Origin: Actinobacillus succinogenes 130Z
Lineage (GTDB): Bacteria; Pseudomonadota; Gammaproteobacteria; Enterobacterales; Pasteurellaceae
DNA length: 64,000 bases
Assembly: GCF_000017245.1 (NCBI RefSeq)
Contig: NC_009655.1
Span: forward strand, 2,232,001 to 2,296,000
Reading direction: 5' to 3'
A program made the translations under genes and the position numbers. The first letter of the stretch is position 1, and each line of letters begins with the position of its first letter. The notes under the pieces were generated by a model that worked only from the letters and a program-made list of their open reading frames with translations, searched no databases and was not told the origin of the DNA. Positions 34,456-43,718 of this stretch are shown piece by piece.

Positions 34456-36579
34456 TTATTCTTCAACAATGTCAGTTTGCGCGTCGGCGTTTTCAGCTTT
34501 GGACACGATGTCTTTCATCGTTAAACGAATACGTCCCTGACGGTCGATTTCCACTACTTTAACCTGAACGTCCTGACCGACCTGGAGATAATCGCTCACT
34601 TTCTCAACTCGTTCTTCTGCGATTTGAGAAATATGAACCAAACCTTCTTTGTTACCCAGAATTGCAACGAACGCACCGAAGTCCGCCAGACGCGTGACTT
34701 TACCGGTATAAACCGCTCCTGCTTCCACTTCGGCGGTAATCTCTTCAATACGCGCCATCACTTCTTTCACCGCATTACCGTCAATTGCGGCAATTTTTAC
34801 CGTACCGTCATCGTCAATATCGATCGAAGTACCGGTTTCTTCGGTTAAAGTACGAATAGTCGCCCCGCCTTTACCGATTACGTCTTTGATTTTCTTCGGA
34901 TCGATTTTCATGGTGTAAATACGCGGCGCATATTCGGAAATCTCCGCACGCGGTGCCGCAATGGCTTGTTCCATTACCCCCAAAATGTGCATACGCGCTG
35001 ATTTTGCCTGGTTCAAGGCGATTTGCATAATTTCAGGCGTGATACCTTCGATTTTGATGTCCATTTGCAGTGCGGTCACACCGGTACGGGTTCCCGCTAC
35101 TTTGAAGTCCATATCGCCTAAATGGTCTTCATCACCCAAAATATCCGAAAGCACGACGAATTTATCTTCTTCTTTTACCAAGCCCATGGCGATGCCCGCT
35201 ACCGCGGATTTAACCGGCACGCCGGCATCCATTAAGGCCAATGACGCACCGCAAACGGATGCCATTGATGAAGAACCGTTCGATTCGGTGATTTCGGACA
35301 CCACACGCACAACATACGGGAATTCGCTAATGCTTGGCATTACGGCCGCCACACCACGTTTGGCCAAACGACCGTGACCGATTTCACGACGTTTCGGCGA
35401 ACCTACACGACCTGTTTCACCTACCGAATACGGAGGGAAATTGTAATGGAATAAGAAAGTATCCTGGCGTTCGCCCGTTAATTCGTCAAGAATTTGCGCA
35501 TCGCGTTCCGTACCTAAGGTGACCACCGCTAACGCCTGAGTTTCTCCGCGGGTAAAGATGGCCGAACCGTGAGTACGCGGCAACACGCCGGTACAAATAT
35601 CTAAGGCGCGCACAGTGTCAACGGTACGACCGTCGATACGCGGTTCGCCGGCAATGATACGCCCGCGTACGATTTGGCTTTCCAGCGCGGTGAAAATGTC
35701 AACGATTTTACCTTCGCTCACCTCTTCGTTTTCAGCCGTGATTTGCGCAATCACATCCGCTTTAATGGCGTCGATTTGTTCGTAGCGCACTTGTTTTTCC
35801 GTGATACGGTACGCATCACCCAAACGGCTTTCTGCAATCACTTTCACTTGATTGATTAATGCCGTATCCGGTTCCGGCGCAACCCAATCCCAACGCGGCT
35901 TACCCGCTTCTTTCACCAATTCTTTAATAGCTTCGATCACAACCTGTTGTTGCTGATGACCGAACACCACCGCAGCCAACATTTGTTCTTCAGTTAAGAT
36001 ATCCGCTTCGGATTCCACCATTAACACCGCTTTATCCGTACCCGCGACCACTAAATCCAAACGGCTTTGTTTTTGTTCCGCCATGGTCGGATTTAATACG
36101 AACTGATCGTTAATAAAACCGACACGCGCCGCACCGATCGGGCCGTTGAAAGGCACACCGGATAATGCAAGCGCCGCCGAAGCGCCGATCATTGCCACCA
36201 AATCAGGGCTGATTTGCGGGTTAACGGAAACCACTGTCGCAATAATTTGAATTTCGTTTAAAAAACCTTCCGGGAACAACGGACGAATCGGGCGGTCGAT
36301 TAAACGTGCAATTAACGTTTCGCCTTCGGAAGGACGACCTTCACGTTTGAAGAAACCGCCGGGGATTTTACCTGCCGCATAACTGCGCTCTTGGTAATCT
36401 ACGGTTAACGGGAAGAAATCCTGACCTTCTTTCACCTCTTTTTTCGCTACCACGGAAACAAACACCGTAGTATCGTCCATACTTGCCATCACCGCCGCCG
36501 TTGCCTGACGGGCGATAGCGCCGGTTTCCAATGTTACGGTATGTTGACCGTATTTAAATTGTTTTACAATTGGATTCAC
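34456..36579 (-). CDS. pnp: Polynucleotide phosphorylase
   Basis: Phosphorolytic 3'-5' exoribonuclease and degradosome component, 707 residues. Two RNase PH domains flank an alpha-helical domain; the catalytic region of the second includes DILGDEDHLGDMDFKVAGT. A KH domain (about residues 552-612, IKDVIGKGGATIRTL) and an S1 domain (about 620-690, GAVYTGKVTRLADFGAFVAIL) end the protein. The usual upstream rpsO is not present; a 267-bp gap to the divergent gene holds no ORF. Confidence 0.99.
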   Translation of the reverse strand: MNPIVKQFKYGQHTVTLETGAIARQATAAVMASMDDTTVFVSVVAKKEVKEGQDFFPLTVDYQERSYAAGKIPGGFFKREGRPSEGETLIARLIDRPIRPLFPEGFLNEIQIIATVVSVNPQISPDLVAMIGASAALALSGVPFNGPIGAARVGFINDQFVLNPTMAEQKQSRLDLVVAGTDKAVLMVESEADILTEEQMLAAVVFGHQQQQVVIEAIKELVKEAGKPRWDWVAPEPDTALINQVKVIAESRLGDAYRITEKQVRYEQIDAIKADVIAQITAENEEVSEGKIVDIFTALESQIVRGRIIAGEPRIDGRTVDTVRALDICTGVLPRTHGSAIFTRGETQALAVVTLGTERDAQILDELTGERQDTFLFHYNFPPYSVGETGRVGSPKRREIGHGRLAKRGVAAVMPSISEFPYVVRVVSEITESNGSSSMASVCGASLALMDAGVPVKSAVAGIAMGLVKEEDKFVVLSDILGDEDHLGDMDFKVAGTRTGVTALQMDIKIEGITPEIMQIALNQAKSARMHILGVMEQAIAAPRAEISEYAPRIYTMKIDPKKIKDVIGKGGATIRTLTEETGTSIDIDDDGTVKIAAIDGNAVKEVMARIEEITAEVEAGAVYTGKVTRLADFGAFVAILGNKEGLVHISQIAEERVEKVSDYLQVGQDVQVKVVEIDRQGRIRLTMKDIVSKAENADAQTDIVEE

Positions 36580-36846
36580 AACTTTTTCCTTTTAAAATTA
36601 ATAGATTAAGTGTTTTATCTTCCAAATTGCGACTATTAAAAATGCGCTCAAAAACGACCGCACTCGAATGCGGGCCGAACGCCCTTTTAGTAGCCGCACG
36701 CTAATACGGAAAATAAAACTGGCATATTATACTCGCCTTTTAACACGATTGGTAATTTTATTTGTAAATCCTTGTTCTTTCCGGTTTTGCGTATTACACT
36801 CCCCGTTAACTTTCGCAAAGTGAGGTCAAAAACGGAGGACTTTTTT

Positions 36847-37323
36847 ATGTTATTTGGTGATTTAACCCGCTCTGATTTTAAACACGGTTTACCGAAAGTG
36901 ATTGCGGAAACCTGCGATTACCTAAACACCCTTGATTTAGCCGCGTTACAAACCGGCCGTCACGACATTACCGACAGTATTTTCATGAACGTGATGGAAG
37001 TGGAAAGCGAACCCGCCGAAGCGCGTAAATCTGAAATTCACCGAAAATATCTTGATATTCAGGTGCTGATTTCCGGTGAAGAAAAAATGGAATTCGGCGT
37101 CACCGCCCCAAATCCGGCGGATTACGAACCTTACAACGAAGAAAGCGATTACCAGCTGACCTTGGCGGGCAAAGACATCGAACTCAAAAGCGAGCTGGTT
37201 TTACGCCCTAAAATGTTTGCCGTTTTTCTGCCCTACGAACCGCATAAACCGTGCTGTAATGTCGGTGAAAAAAGCGGTACTATCAAAAAACTGGTAGTAA
37301 AAATTCCGGTGGAATTGCTTTAA
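36847..37323 (+). CDS. YhcH/YjgK/YiaL (TabA) family protein
   Basis: Cupin-fold protein of 158 residues in the family that includes YhcH, TabA and the beta subunit of evolved beta-galactosidase. Conserved stretches: HRKYLDIQVLISGEEKMEFG and FLPYEPHKPCC, which carry metal-binding His and Glu residues. The start at 36847 is chosen because GGAGG lies nine bases upstream; an in-frame upstream ATG has no such site. A metabolic role in sugar acid or sialic acid use has been suggested for relatives, but nothing nearby supports one. Confidence 0.88.
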   Translation: MLFGDLTRSDFKHGLPKVIAETCDYLNTLDLAALQTGRHDITDSIFMNVMEVESEPAEARKSEIHRKYLDIQVLISGEEKMEFGVTAPNPADYEPYNEESDYQLTLAGKDIELKSELVLRPKMFAVFLPYEPHKPCCNVGEKSGTIKKLVVKIPVELL

Positions 37324-37416
37324 ACTCTACAATCCCGGTACTCGCCGGGATTTTTCTTGCTTTAGCCTGACCAAACTGTCAAACTTACCCTATTCATTTG
37401 CAACGAGGAAAATCTC

Positions 37417-39795
37417 ATGGCAGGCAAAAAAACAGTAAAAAAAATGACCGCACTTACGGATTCCATTCATCTTGATCCGAATTATCAAAAAGAGCAGGCG
37501 AAATATGAAAATCCTATTCCGAGCCGGGATTTTATTCTGCAAATCATTCGCGAACAGAATCAACCCGTGAGTCGCGAAGAACTGTTGAAAATTTTCGCTA
37601 TTAAAGACGATGAACGCACCGAAGCGATACGTCGCCGTTTACGTGCGATGGAAAACGACGGACAGCTGGTATTTACCAAGCGGAAACGTTATGCGTTGCC
37701 GGAAAAACTGGATTTACTCAAAGGAACGGTAATCGGACACCGTGACGGTTACGGTTTCTTACAAATCGAAGGGCGGACGGACAAAAAAGATTTGTTTATT
37801 CCCAACGCCCAAATGCAGCGTGTCATGCACGGCGATTTTGTGCTTGCCCAGCCTACCGCACTGGATCGAAAAGGCCGTCAGGAAGTGCGTATCGTACGCG
37901 TACTGGAAAACCGCAAAAAACAAATTGTCGGTCGTTTTTTCCTGGAAGAAGGTATCGGTTATGTGGTGCCGGACGACAGCCGTATTTCACGCGATATTCT
38001 GGTACCGAACGAAGATCGCAAAGGTGCGCGCATGGGACAGGTTGTAGTGGTGGAACTGAAACCGCGCACCGCTAATTTAAGCCAGCCCGTAGGCGCAATT
38101 ATCGAAATTCTGGGCGATAACATGGCGAAAGGCATGGAAGTGGAAATCGCGTTACGTAACTACGATATTCCTCACGTATTCCCGCCTGCGGTTGAAAAAT
38201 ACGTTAAAAAATTCAGCGAGGAAGTACCGGAGCAAGCGAAAGCGGGACGCGTTAATTTATGCGATCTGCCGTTAGTCACCATTGACAGCGAAGACGCTCG
38301 CGATTTTGACGACGCCGTATATTGCCGTAAAGAAAAAAACGGCTGGCGTTTATGGGTGGCCATTGCCGACGTCAGTTATTACGTGCGTTTACGCACCGCC
38401 TTGGACAGCGAAGCGCGTAACCGCGGAAACTCGGTTTACTTCCCGAACCGTGTCGTGCCGATGTTGCCGGAAATTTTATCCAACGGATTGTGTTCCCTTA
38501 ATCCGCAGGTGGATCGCCTGTGCATGGTATGCGAAATGCAAATTGATGAAAAGGGTTTACTGAAAGCTTACCAATTCTATGAAGCGGTAATGAATTCCCA
38601 CGCACGCCTGACCTATACCAAAGTGGCGAAAATTTTAGACGGCGACGAAGAATTGCGCCAACGTTATGCTGCACTGGTTCCGCACATCAAAGAATTGCAC
38701 GCCATGTACAAGACTTTGCTGAACGCCCGTCATAAACGGGGAGCTATTGATTTCGAAACCATCGAAAGCAAATTTATTTTCAATGAGATGGGACGAATCG
38801 AGCGTATCGAAGCGGTGGAACGCAACGACGCCCATAAAATCATCGAAGAATGTATGATTTTAGCCAATATTTCTGCGGCGAATTTCATGGAACGCCATGA
38901 AGAACCGGCACTGTACCGCATTCACGCCGGCCCGAGCGAAGAAAAACTCACGGCGTTCCGTACCTTTCTGGCCGAACTGGGCTTATCTTTGGGCGGCGGG
39001 TTAAAACCGAACACCAATGATTACGCAGAATTGCTGAATCAAGTGAAGCAACGTCCCGACGCCGAGCTGATTCAAACCATGTTACTGCGTTCTCTCAGCC
39101 AGGCCATGTACGAACCGGACAATATCGGACACTTCGGGCTGGCGCTGGACGAATACGCCCACTTTACTTCGCCGATTCGTCGGTATCCGGATTTAACCCT
39201 GCATCGCGGCATTAAATATCTGCTCGCCAAAGCCAAGGGCAGCAGTCGACGAACCACGGAATCCGGCGGTTATCATTACAATACGGACGAAATGGCGGAA
39301 CTGGGCGAACATTGCTCCATGACGGAACGTCGCGCCGACGACGCCACGCGGGAAGTCGCCGACTGGCTGAAATGCGAATATATGCAGGATCATATCGGCG
39401 AAGAATTCGACGGCATTATATCGTCCGTCACCGGTTTCGGTTTCTTCGTGCGCTTGGATGACCTGTTTATTGACGGCTTAGTGCACGTTTCCACATTGGA
39501 TAACGATTATTATCAATATGACGCGGCGGGACAACGATTAATCGGCGAAAACAGCGGTATGCTCTATCGGCTGGGCGATAAAGTTCGCGTGCGGGTGGAA
39601 GCGGCGAATCTGGAAAATCGTCAGGTGGATTTCTCCTTAGTTGCCGGCGAACGCAAACCGCGTCGTCCGGGAAAAACGGCAAAAACCCGGGCAAAACAGA
39701 CCGCACTTTCCGCACCGAAAAACAAAGGAAAACCGAAAAAAGAAAAAAGTGCGGTTAAAAAAGCGAAGAGTGCGGGAAAAACAAGAAAAAAATAA
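37417..39795 (+). CDS. rnr: Ribonuclease R
   Basis: Processive 3'-5' exoribonuclease that degrades structured RNA, 792 residues. Order of domains: N-terminal helix-turn-helix (about 30-95), two cold-shock domains (about 97-240), RNB catalytic domain (about 270-600; DSEDARDFDDAVYC holds the metal-binding aspartates), and S1 domain (about 660-740, GEEFDGIISSVTGFGFFVRL). The Lys-rich tail (about 745-792) is encoded partly by two USS copies (QTALS and SAVKK), and another USS encodes MTALT near the start. rlmB follows, the standard order. Confidence 0.98.
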   Translation: MAGKKTVKKMTALTDSIHLDPNYQKEQAKYENPIPSRDFILQIIREQNQPVSREELLKIFAIKDDERTEAIRRRLRAMENDGQLVFTKRKRYALPEKLDLLKGTVIGHRDGYGFLQIEGRTDKKDLFIPNAQMQRVMHGDFVLAQPTALDRKGRQEVRIVRVLENRKKQIVGRFFLEEGIGYVVPDDSRISRDILVPNEDRKGARMGQVVVVELKPRTANLSQPVGAIIEILGDNMAKGMEVEIALRNYDIPHVFPPAVEKYVKKFSEEVPEQAKAGRVNLCDLPLVTIDSEDARDFDDAVYCRKEKNGWRLWVAIADVSYYVRLRTALDSEARNRGNSVYFPNRVVPMLPEILSNGLCSLNPQVDRLCMVCEMQIDEKGLLKAYQFYEAVMNSHARLTYTKVAKILDGDEELRQRYAALVPHIKELHAMYKTLLNARHKRGAIDFETIESKFIFNEMGRIERIEAVERNDAHKIIEECMILANISAANFMERHEEPALYRIHAGPSEEKLTAFRTFLAELGLSLGGGLKPNTNDYAELLNQVKQRPDAELIQTMLLRSLSQAMYEPDNIGHFGLALDEYAHFTSPIRRYPDLTLHRGIKYLLAKAKGSSRRTTESGGYHYNTDEMAELGEHCSMTERRADDATREVADWLKCEYMQDHIGEEFDGIISSVTGFGFFVRLDDLFIDGLVHVSTLDNDYYQYDAAGQRLIGENSGMLYRLGDKVRVRVEAANLENRQVDFSLVAGERKPRRPGKTAKTRAKQTALSAPKNKGKPKKEKSAVKKAKSAGKTRKK

Positions 39796-39928
39796 CACAA
39801 TAGAGACGACGCCATACCGGCTTCCGTTATAACGACGAAGCGTAATTATTATGTCCGGTCGCCGGCATAGCGTCCCTATCCTCCGTCATAATAAGAATCG
39901 TATTAAATATCCATTTAAAGGAAATAAA

Positions 39929-40666
39929 ATGTCCGAAAATATCTACGGCATTCACGCCGTAAAATCTTTTCTCGAGCGTACGCCGGAACTCGTAGTTGAA
40001 GTTTATGCGCTGAAAGGCCGCGATGACAAACGACTTCAGCCTTTGTTAAACGAATTGCATAATTTGGGTATCTCAGTGCAGTTTTTAAACCGCCAGACCT
40101 TGGATAACAAAGCGCACGGCGAAGTCCACCAAGGCATTATCGCGCGGGTACAGCCGGCAAAAGAACTGAACGAGTCCGATCTCGATAACATTTTGAACGG
40201 CAAACCGAATCCGTTATTACTGGTGCTGGACGGTGTAACCGATCCGCATAATTTAGGCGCATGCCTGCGCACGGCGGACGCCGCCGGCGTGGACGCGGTG
40301 ATTGTACCGAAAGACAAATCGGCACAACTCACTTCCATCGCCCGTAAAGTGGCTTGCGGCGCAGCGGAAGTGCTGCCGTTAATCCGCGTTACCAATCTGG
40401 CGCGCACCCTGCGCGATATTCAACAATCCCACAACATTTGGGTGGTGGGCACGGCGGGTGAAGCGTCAGAAACCCTTTATCAAACCGAACTAACCGGATC
40501 GCTCGCGTTAGTAATGGGGGCGGAAGGCGACGGCATGCGCCGGTTAACGCGCGAATGCTGCGACCAACTCATCAGTATTCCGATGGCGGGCAGCGTATCT
40601 TCGTTAAACGTTTCCGTCGCCACCGGCGTCTGCCTGTTTGAAATTGTACGCCAACGCCTGGCTTAA
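39929..40666 (+). CDS. rlmB: 23S rRNA (guanosine2251-2'-O)-methyltransferase
   Basis: SpoU/TrmH-family methyltransferase of 245 residues. The start at 39929 (MSENIYGIHAV) follows AAAGGAAA; a longer ORF from 39851 is not conserved. The knotted SAM-binding motifs are LVLDGVTDPHNLGACLRTA, VMGAEGDGMRRLT and IPMAGSVSSLNVSVA. An N-terminal substrate-binding domain covers about residues 1-75. It is downstream of rnr as in E. coli. Confidence 0.96.
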   Translation: MSENIYGIHAVKSFLERTPELVVEVYALKGRDDKRLQPLLNELHNLGISVQFLNRQTLDNKAHGEVHQGIIARVQPAKELNESDLDNILNGKPNPLLLVLDGVTDPHNLGACLRTADAAGVDAVIVPKDKSAQLTSIARKVACGAAEVLPLIRVTNLARTLRDIQQSHNIWVVGTAGEASETLYQTELTGSLALVMGAEGDGMRRLTRECCDQLISIPMAGSVSSLNVSVATGVCLFEIVRQRLA

Positions 40667-40698
40667 TTAAAATATCGTCTGTTTATCAACCAACAAAA

Positions 40699-41307
40699 AT
40701 GGCAAAACTCTATTTTTATTATTCCACCATGAACGCCGGTAAATCCACCACATTGCTGCAATCGGCCTATAACTACCGGGAACGCGCCATGAACGTCATG
40801 CTTTACACCGCCGCCATTGACGACCGTTTCGGCGCGGGGAAAATCACGTCCCGCATCGGCATCAGTGCACAGGCGTACTTGTTTAATGATAAAACCGATT
40901 TCTGGCGGGAAATTCGGACACGACACAACAGCGGCAAATTAAATTGCGTATTATTGGATGAAGCGCAATTTCTGACTAAAACGCAAGTGTATCAACTTTC
41001 CGACGTGGTGGACGAACTCAATATTCCCGTGCTTTGTTACGGCATTCGTACGGATTTCCAAGGCAATTTATTTGAAGGCAGTCAATATTTGCTGGCATGG
41101 GCGGATCAACTGGAAGAACTCAAAACCATTTGCGAATGCGGACGTAAAGCCAATTTCGTGGTGCGGTTAAATGAACGGGGCGAAGTCGTGAAAGACGGCG
41201 AACAAATTCAAATCGGCGGCAACGATCGCTACTTATCCCTGTGCCGTTACCATTTCAAGCGGAAAATGGGAAAACTGCACAGTCAGCAAGCGGGGGATGA
41301 AAAATAA
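40699..41307 (+). CDS. tdk: Thymidine kinase
   Basis: Salvage kinase that phosphorylates thymidine, 202 residues of the type II (TK1-like) family. The P-loop STMNAGKSTTL, the Walker B-like LLDEAQFL with the catalytic Glu, and the zinc lasso cysteines (CECGRKA and a later CRYH) are all present. It begins 32 bp after rlmB and may be read with it. Confidence 0.97.
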   Translation: MAKLYFYYSTMNAGKSTTLLQSAYNYRERAMNVMLYTAAIDDRFGAGKITSRIGISAQAYLFNDKTDFWREIRTRHNSGKLNCVLLDEAQFLTKTQVYQLSDVVDELNIPVLCYGIRTDFQGNLFEGSQYLLAWADQLEELKTICECGRKANFVVRLNERGEVVKDGEQIQIGGNDRYLSLCRYHFKRKMGKLHSQQAGDEK

Positions 41308-41411
41308 GAACCGAGACAAATTATAAATTTCGTCAAAAATCCTTTTATCCTTCGGCGATATTAGAGTAGAATGACTTTGTGAATCCAACATAAAATAAGG
41401 GGTATAGAACC

Positions 41412-41540
41412 ATGAAAAAATTAATTTCAGTATTTATTGCCAGTGCGTTTATTTTCACTTTAACGGCTTGCGAAACCACCAAAGGCGTAGGTAAAGATAT
41501 TCAAAGCGCCGGCGAAAAAATGCAACAAGTCGTCAATTAA
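41412..41540 (+). CDS. Entericidin-like small lipoprotein
   Basis: A 42-residue ORF: MKKLISVFIASAFIFTLTAC followed by ETTKGVGKDIQSAGEKMQQVVN. The lipobox is LTAC (Cys20), and the mature peptide GVGKDIQSAGE is the hallmark of entericidin A/B proteins. Entericidins are envelope lipoproteins first described as a toxin-antidote pair; single copies are common and their role is unclear. AAGGGG lies 12 bases upstream of the ATG, and a USS-pair terminator follows. Confidence 0.88.
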   Translation: MKKLISVFIASAFIFTLTACETTKGVGKDIQSAGEKMQQVVN

Positions 41541-41550
41541 TCATCATTAT

Positions 41551-41599
41551 AAAAAAGTGCGGTCAAAAAACGTTAAATTTTTCGACCGCACTTTTTATT
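41551..41599. terminator. USS-pair terminator between the entericidin gene and ligA
   Basis: AAAAAGTGCGGTC and GACCGCACTTTTT form a 13-bp inverted repeat with T-runs on both sides, so it serves both convergent genes. Both arms contain perfect USS cores. Confidence 0.88.
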
Positions 41600-41619
41600 T
41601 TATCTAACCTACTGATATG

Positions 41620-43638
41620 TTAGGAAAAACTATTTACAATTTCGAGAAATTCCGCCTCGCTCATCACTGCAACGCCTAAGTCCTGCGCTTTGCTTAATTT
41701 AGAACCGGCGGAATCTCCCGCGATCACAATATGGGTTTTGGCTGATACGCTGCCGGCCACTTTAGCCCCCATTTGCTGCAACAAAGCTTTGGCTTCATTA
41801 CGCCCCATTTGGCTCAGCGTGCCGGTAAGTACGACGGTTTTTTCTTTAAACGGATTTTCATTTACCTGTTTTTCTTCTACGTCGTCCCAATGTACGCCTT
41901 GCGCAATCAGATCATTCACCACATCGATATTATGCTGTTCACGCCAGAAGACGTAAATGCGGTTCGCCACCACTTCGCCCACGTCGGACACCGCCTGCAA
42001 CTGTTCTAAATCCGCGGTTTGAAGTGCGGTCAGATTTTTAAAGAAATTTGCCAGATTTAACGCTGTCGCTTCGCCGACTTCGCGAATACCAAGAGCAAAA
42101 ATAAAACGGGCAAGTGTGGTTTTTTTGGCTTTTTCCAGACTGTCCAACGCTTTTTGTGCGGATTTTTCACCCATGCGTTCAAGTCGCATCAATGTGATTA
42201 AATCCAATTTGAACAGATCCGCCGGGGTGCGAATCAATTCCCGGTCGACCAGCTGCTCTATAAGTTTCGCCCCTACGCCGTCAATATCCATCGCCCGACG
42301 GGAAACAAAGTGTTTTAAAGATTCTTTCCGTTGTGCGTCGCAGAACAAACCGCCGGTACAACGCGCCACAGCCTCACCTTCAATACGGACAATGGCGGAA
42401 TGGCACACCGGACAAAGGGTCGGGAAAATAATCGGTTCGGCATTGGGCGGACGGCGATCATGCACCACGCCGATAATTTGCGGAATCACATCGCCGGCGC
42501 GACGAACGATGACCGTATCGCCAATGGCGATATCCAATCGAGCGATCTCATCGCCGTTATGCAGCGTAGCGTTGCTGACCGTCACCCCCGCGACAAAAAC
42601 CGGTTGCAGTTTCGCCACCGGCGTAATAGCGCCCGTGCGTCCCACTTGAAATTCCACATCGTTCAGTACCGTCATTTCTTCCTGTGCCGGGAATTTATAG
42701 GCTATCGCCCAACGCGGTGCTTTGGAAATAAAACCGAGGCGTTCCTGTAACGCTATCTCGTTCACTTTTAACACGGTGCCGTCAATATCATATCCCAGCT
42801 CCGGGCGCTTTTCCTGAATAGTGCGGTAAAATTTCAGCACGTTTTCGGCACCGCGACACAAGCGAATTTCCCCGTTCACCGGAATACCGATAGATTTCAA
42901 CCATTGCAACCGTTCATAATGGGTCGGCGGTAAATCCGCCCCTTCCGCAATGCCGATACTGTACGCATTCCACACCAACGGACGCTGACTGGTAATTTTC
43001 GGGTCGAGCTGACGCAACGAACCCGCCGCTGCATTGCGCGGATTGGCAAAGGTTTTTTCGCCTCTGGCCAATGCGGCTTCATTCAGCCTGTCGAATCCCT
43101 CCTGCGGCATAAACACCTCACCCCGCACCTCAAGCCGAACCGGAGGATTATCCGTCAGCAACTGCAGCGGAATATTGCGTATAGTGCGGATGTTCAAGGT
43201 AATGTCTTCGCCCGTGGTACCGTCACCGCGGGTCGCCGCCTGAACCAATCTGCCGTTTTCGTACAAAATACTCACCGCTAAACCGTCCAGTTTCGGTTCG
43301 CAACAAAATTCCAGATTATCGGGCAAAGTTATCAGACGTTCCTGAATCCGTTTCACAAAAGCGTAAAACTCTTCGTCGGAAAAAACGTTATCCAGCGATA
43401 ACATCGGCAATTCATGGGTAATTTGAGCAAATCCCGCCAACGGCTTCGCCCCGACCCGTTGAGTCGGCGAATCGGCGCTAATCAATTCGGGGTGTTGCTG
43501 CTCTAAGGCTTTCAACCGGTGGAACAGACGATCATATTCGCTGTCCGGAATTTCAGGATTATCCAACACGTGATATTGGTATTCATGATGACGTAAGGTG
43601 TTACGCAACTGATTAATTTGGTTTTGAATATCGGTCAT
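41620..43638 (-). CDS. ligA: NAD-dependent DNA ligase
   Basis: Seals nicks in replication and repair, 672 residues. The adenylation site is CEPKLDGLAVSILYE (Lys about residue 116). An OB fold, a four-cysteine zinc finger (CPVCHSAIVRIEGEAVARCTGGLFC, here quoted in two parts: CPVCHSAIV and ARCTGGLFC), helix-hairpin-helix repeats, and a C-terminal BRCT domain (about 590-672) follow. It is downstream of zipA, with a hairpin between. Confidence 0.98.
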   Translation of the reverse strand: MTDIQNQINQLRNTLRHHEYQYHVLDNPEIPDSEYDRLFHRLKALEQQHPELISADSPTQRVGAKPLAGFAQITHELPMLSLDNVFSDEEFYAFVKRIQERLITLPDNLEFCCEPKLDGLAVSILYENGRLVQAATRGDGTTGEDITLNIRTIRNIPLQLLTDNPPVRLEVRGEVFMPQEGFDRLNEAALARGEKTFANPRNAAAGSLRQLDPKITSQRPLVWNAYSIGIAEGADLPPTHYERLQWLKSIGIPVNGEIRLCRGAENVLKFYRTIQEKRPELGYDIDGTVLKVNEIALQERLGFISKAPRWAIAYKFPAQEEMTVLNDVEFQVGRTGAITPVAKLQPVFVAGVTVSNATLHNGDEIARLDIAIGDTVIVRRAGDVIPQIIGVVHDRRPPNAEPIIFPTLCPVCHSAIVRIEGEAVARCTGGLFCDAQRKESLKHFVSRRAMDIDGVGAKLIEQLVDRELIRTPADLFKLDLITLMRLERMGEKSAQKALDSLEKAKKTTLARFIFALGIREVGEATALNLANFFKNLTALQTADLEQLQAVSDVGEVVANRIYVFWREQHNIDVVNDLIAQGVHWDDVEEKQVNENPFKEKTVVLTGTLSQMGRNEAKALLQQMGAKVAGSVSAKTHIVIAGDSAGSKLSKAQDLGVAVMSEAEFLEIVNSFS

Positions 43639-43654
43639 TTTAAAATCTCTGGCA

Positions 43655-43706
43655 AAATAAACCGCACTTTCAATCCCGTCGATTGTAAAGTGCGGTTATT
43701 TTTTAA
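43655..43706 (-). terminator. USS-pair terminator between zipA and ligA
   Basis: AACCGCACTTTCAATC pairs with GATTGTAAAGTGCGGTT (one bulge), followed by T- and A-rich flanks. Both arms hold a USS core. Confidence 0.8.
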
Positions 43707-43718
43707 TTATTTTTACAA

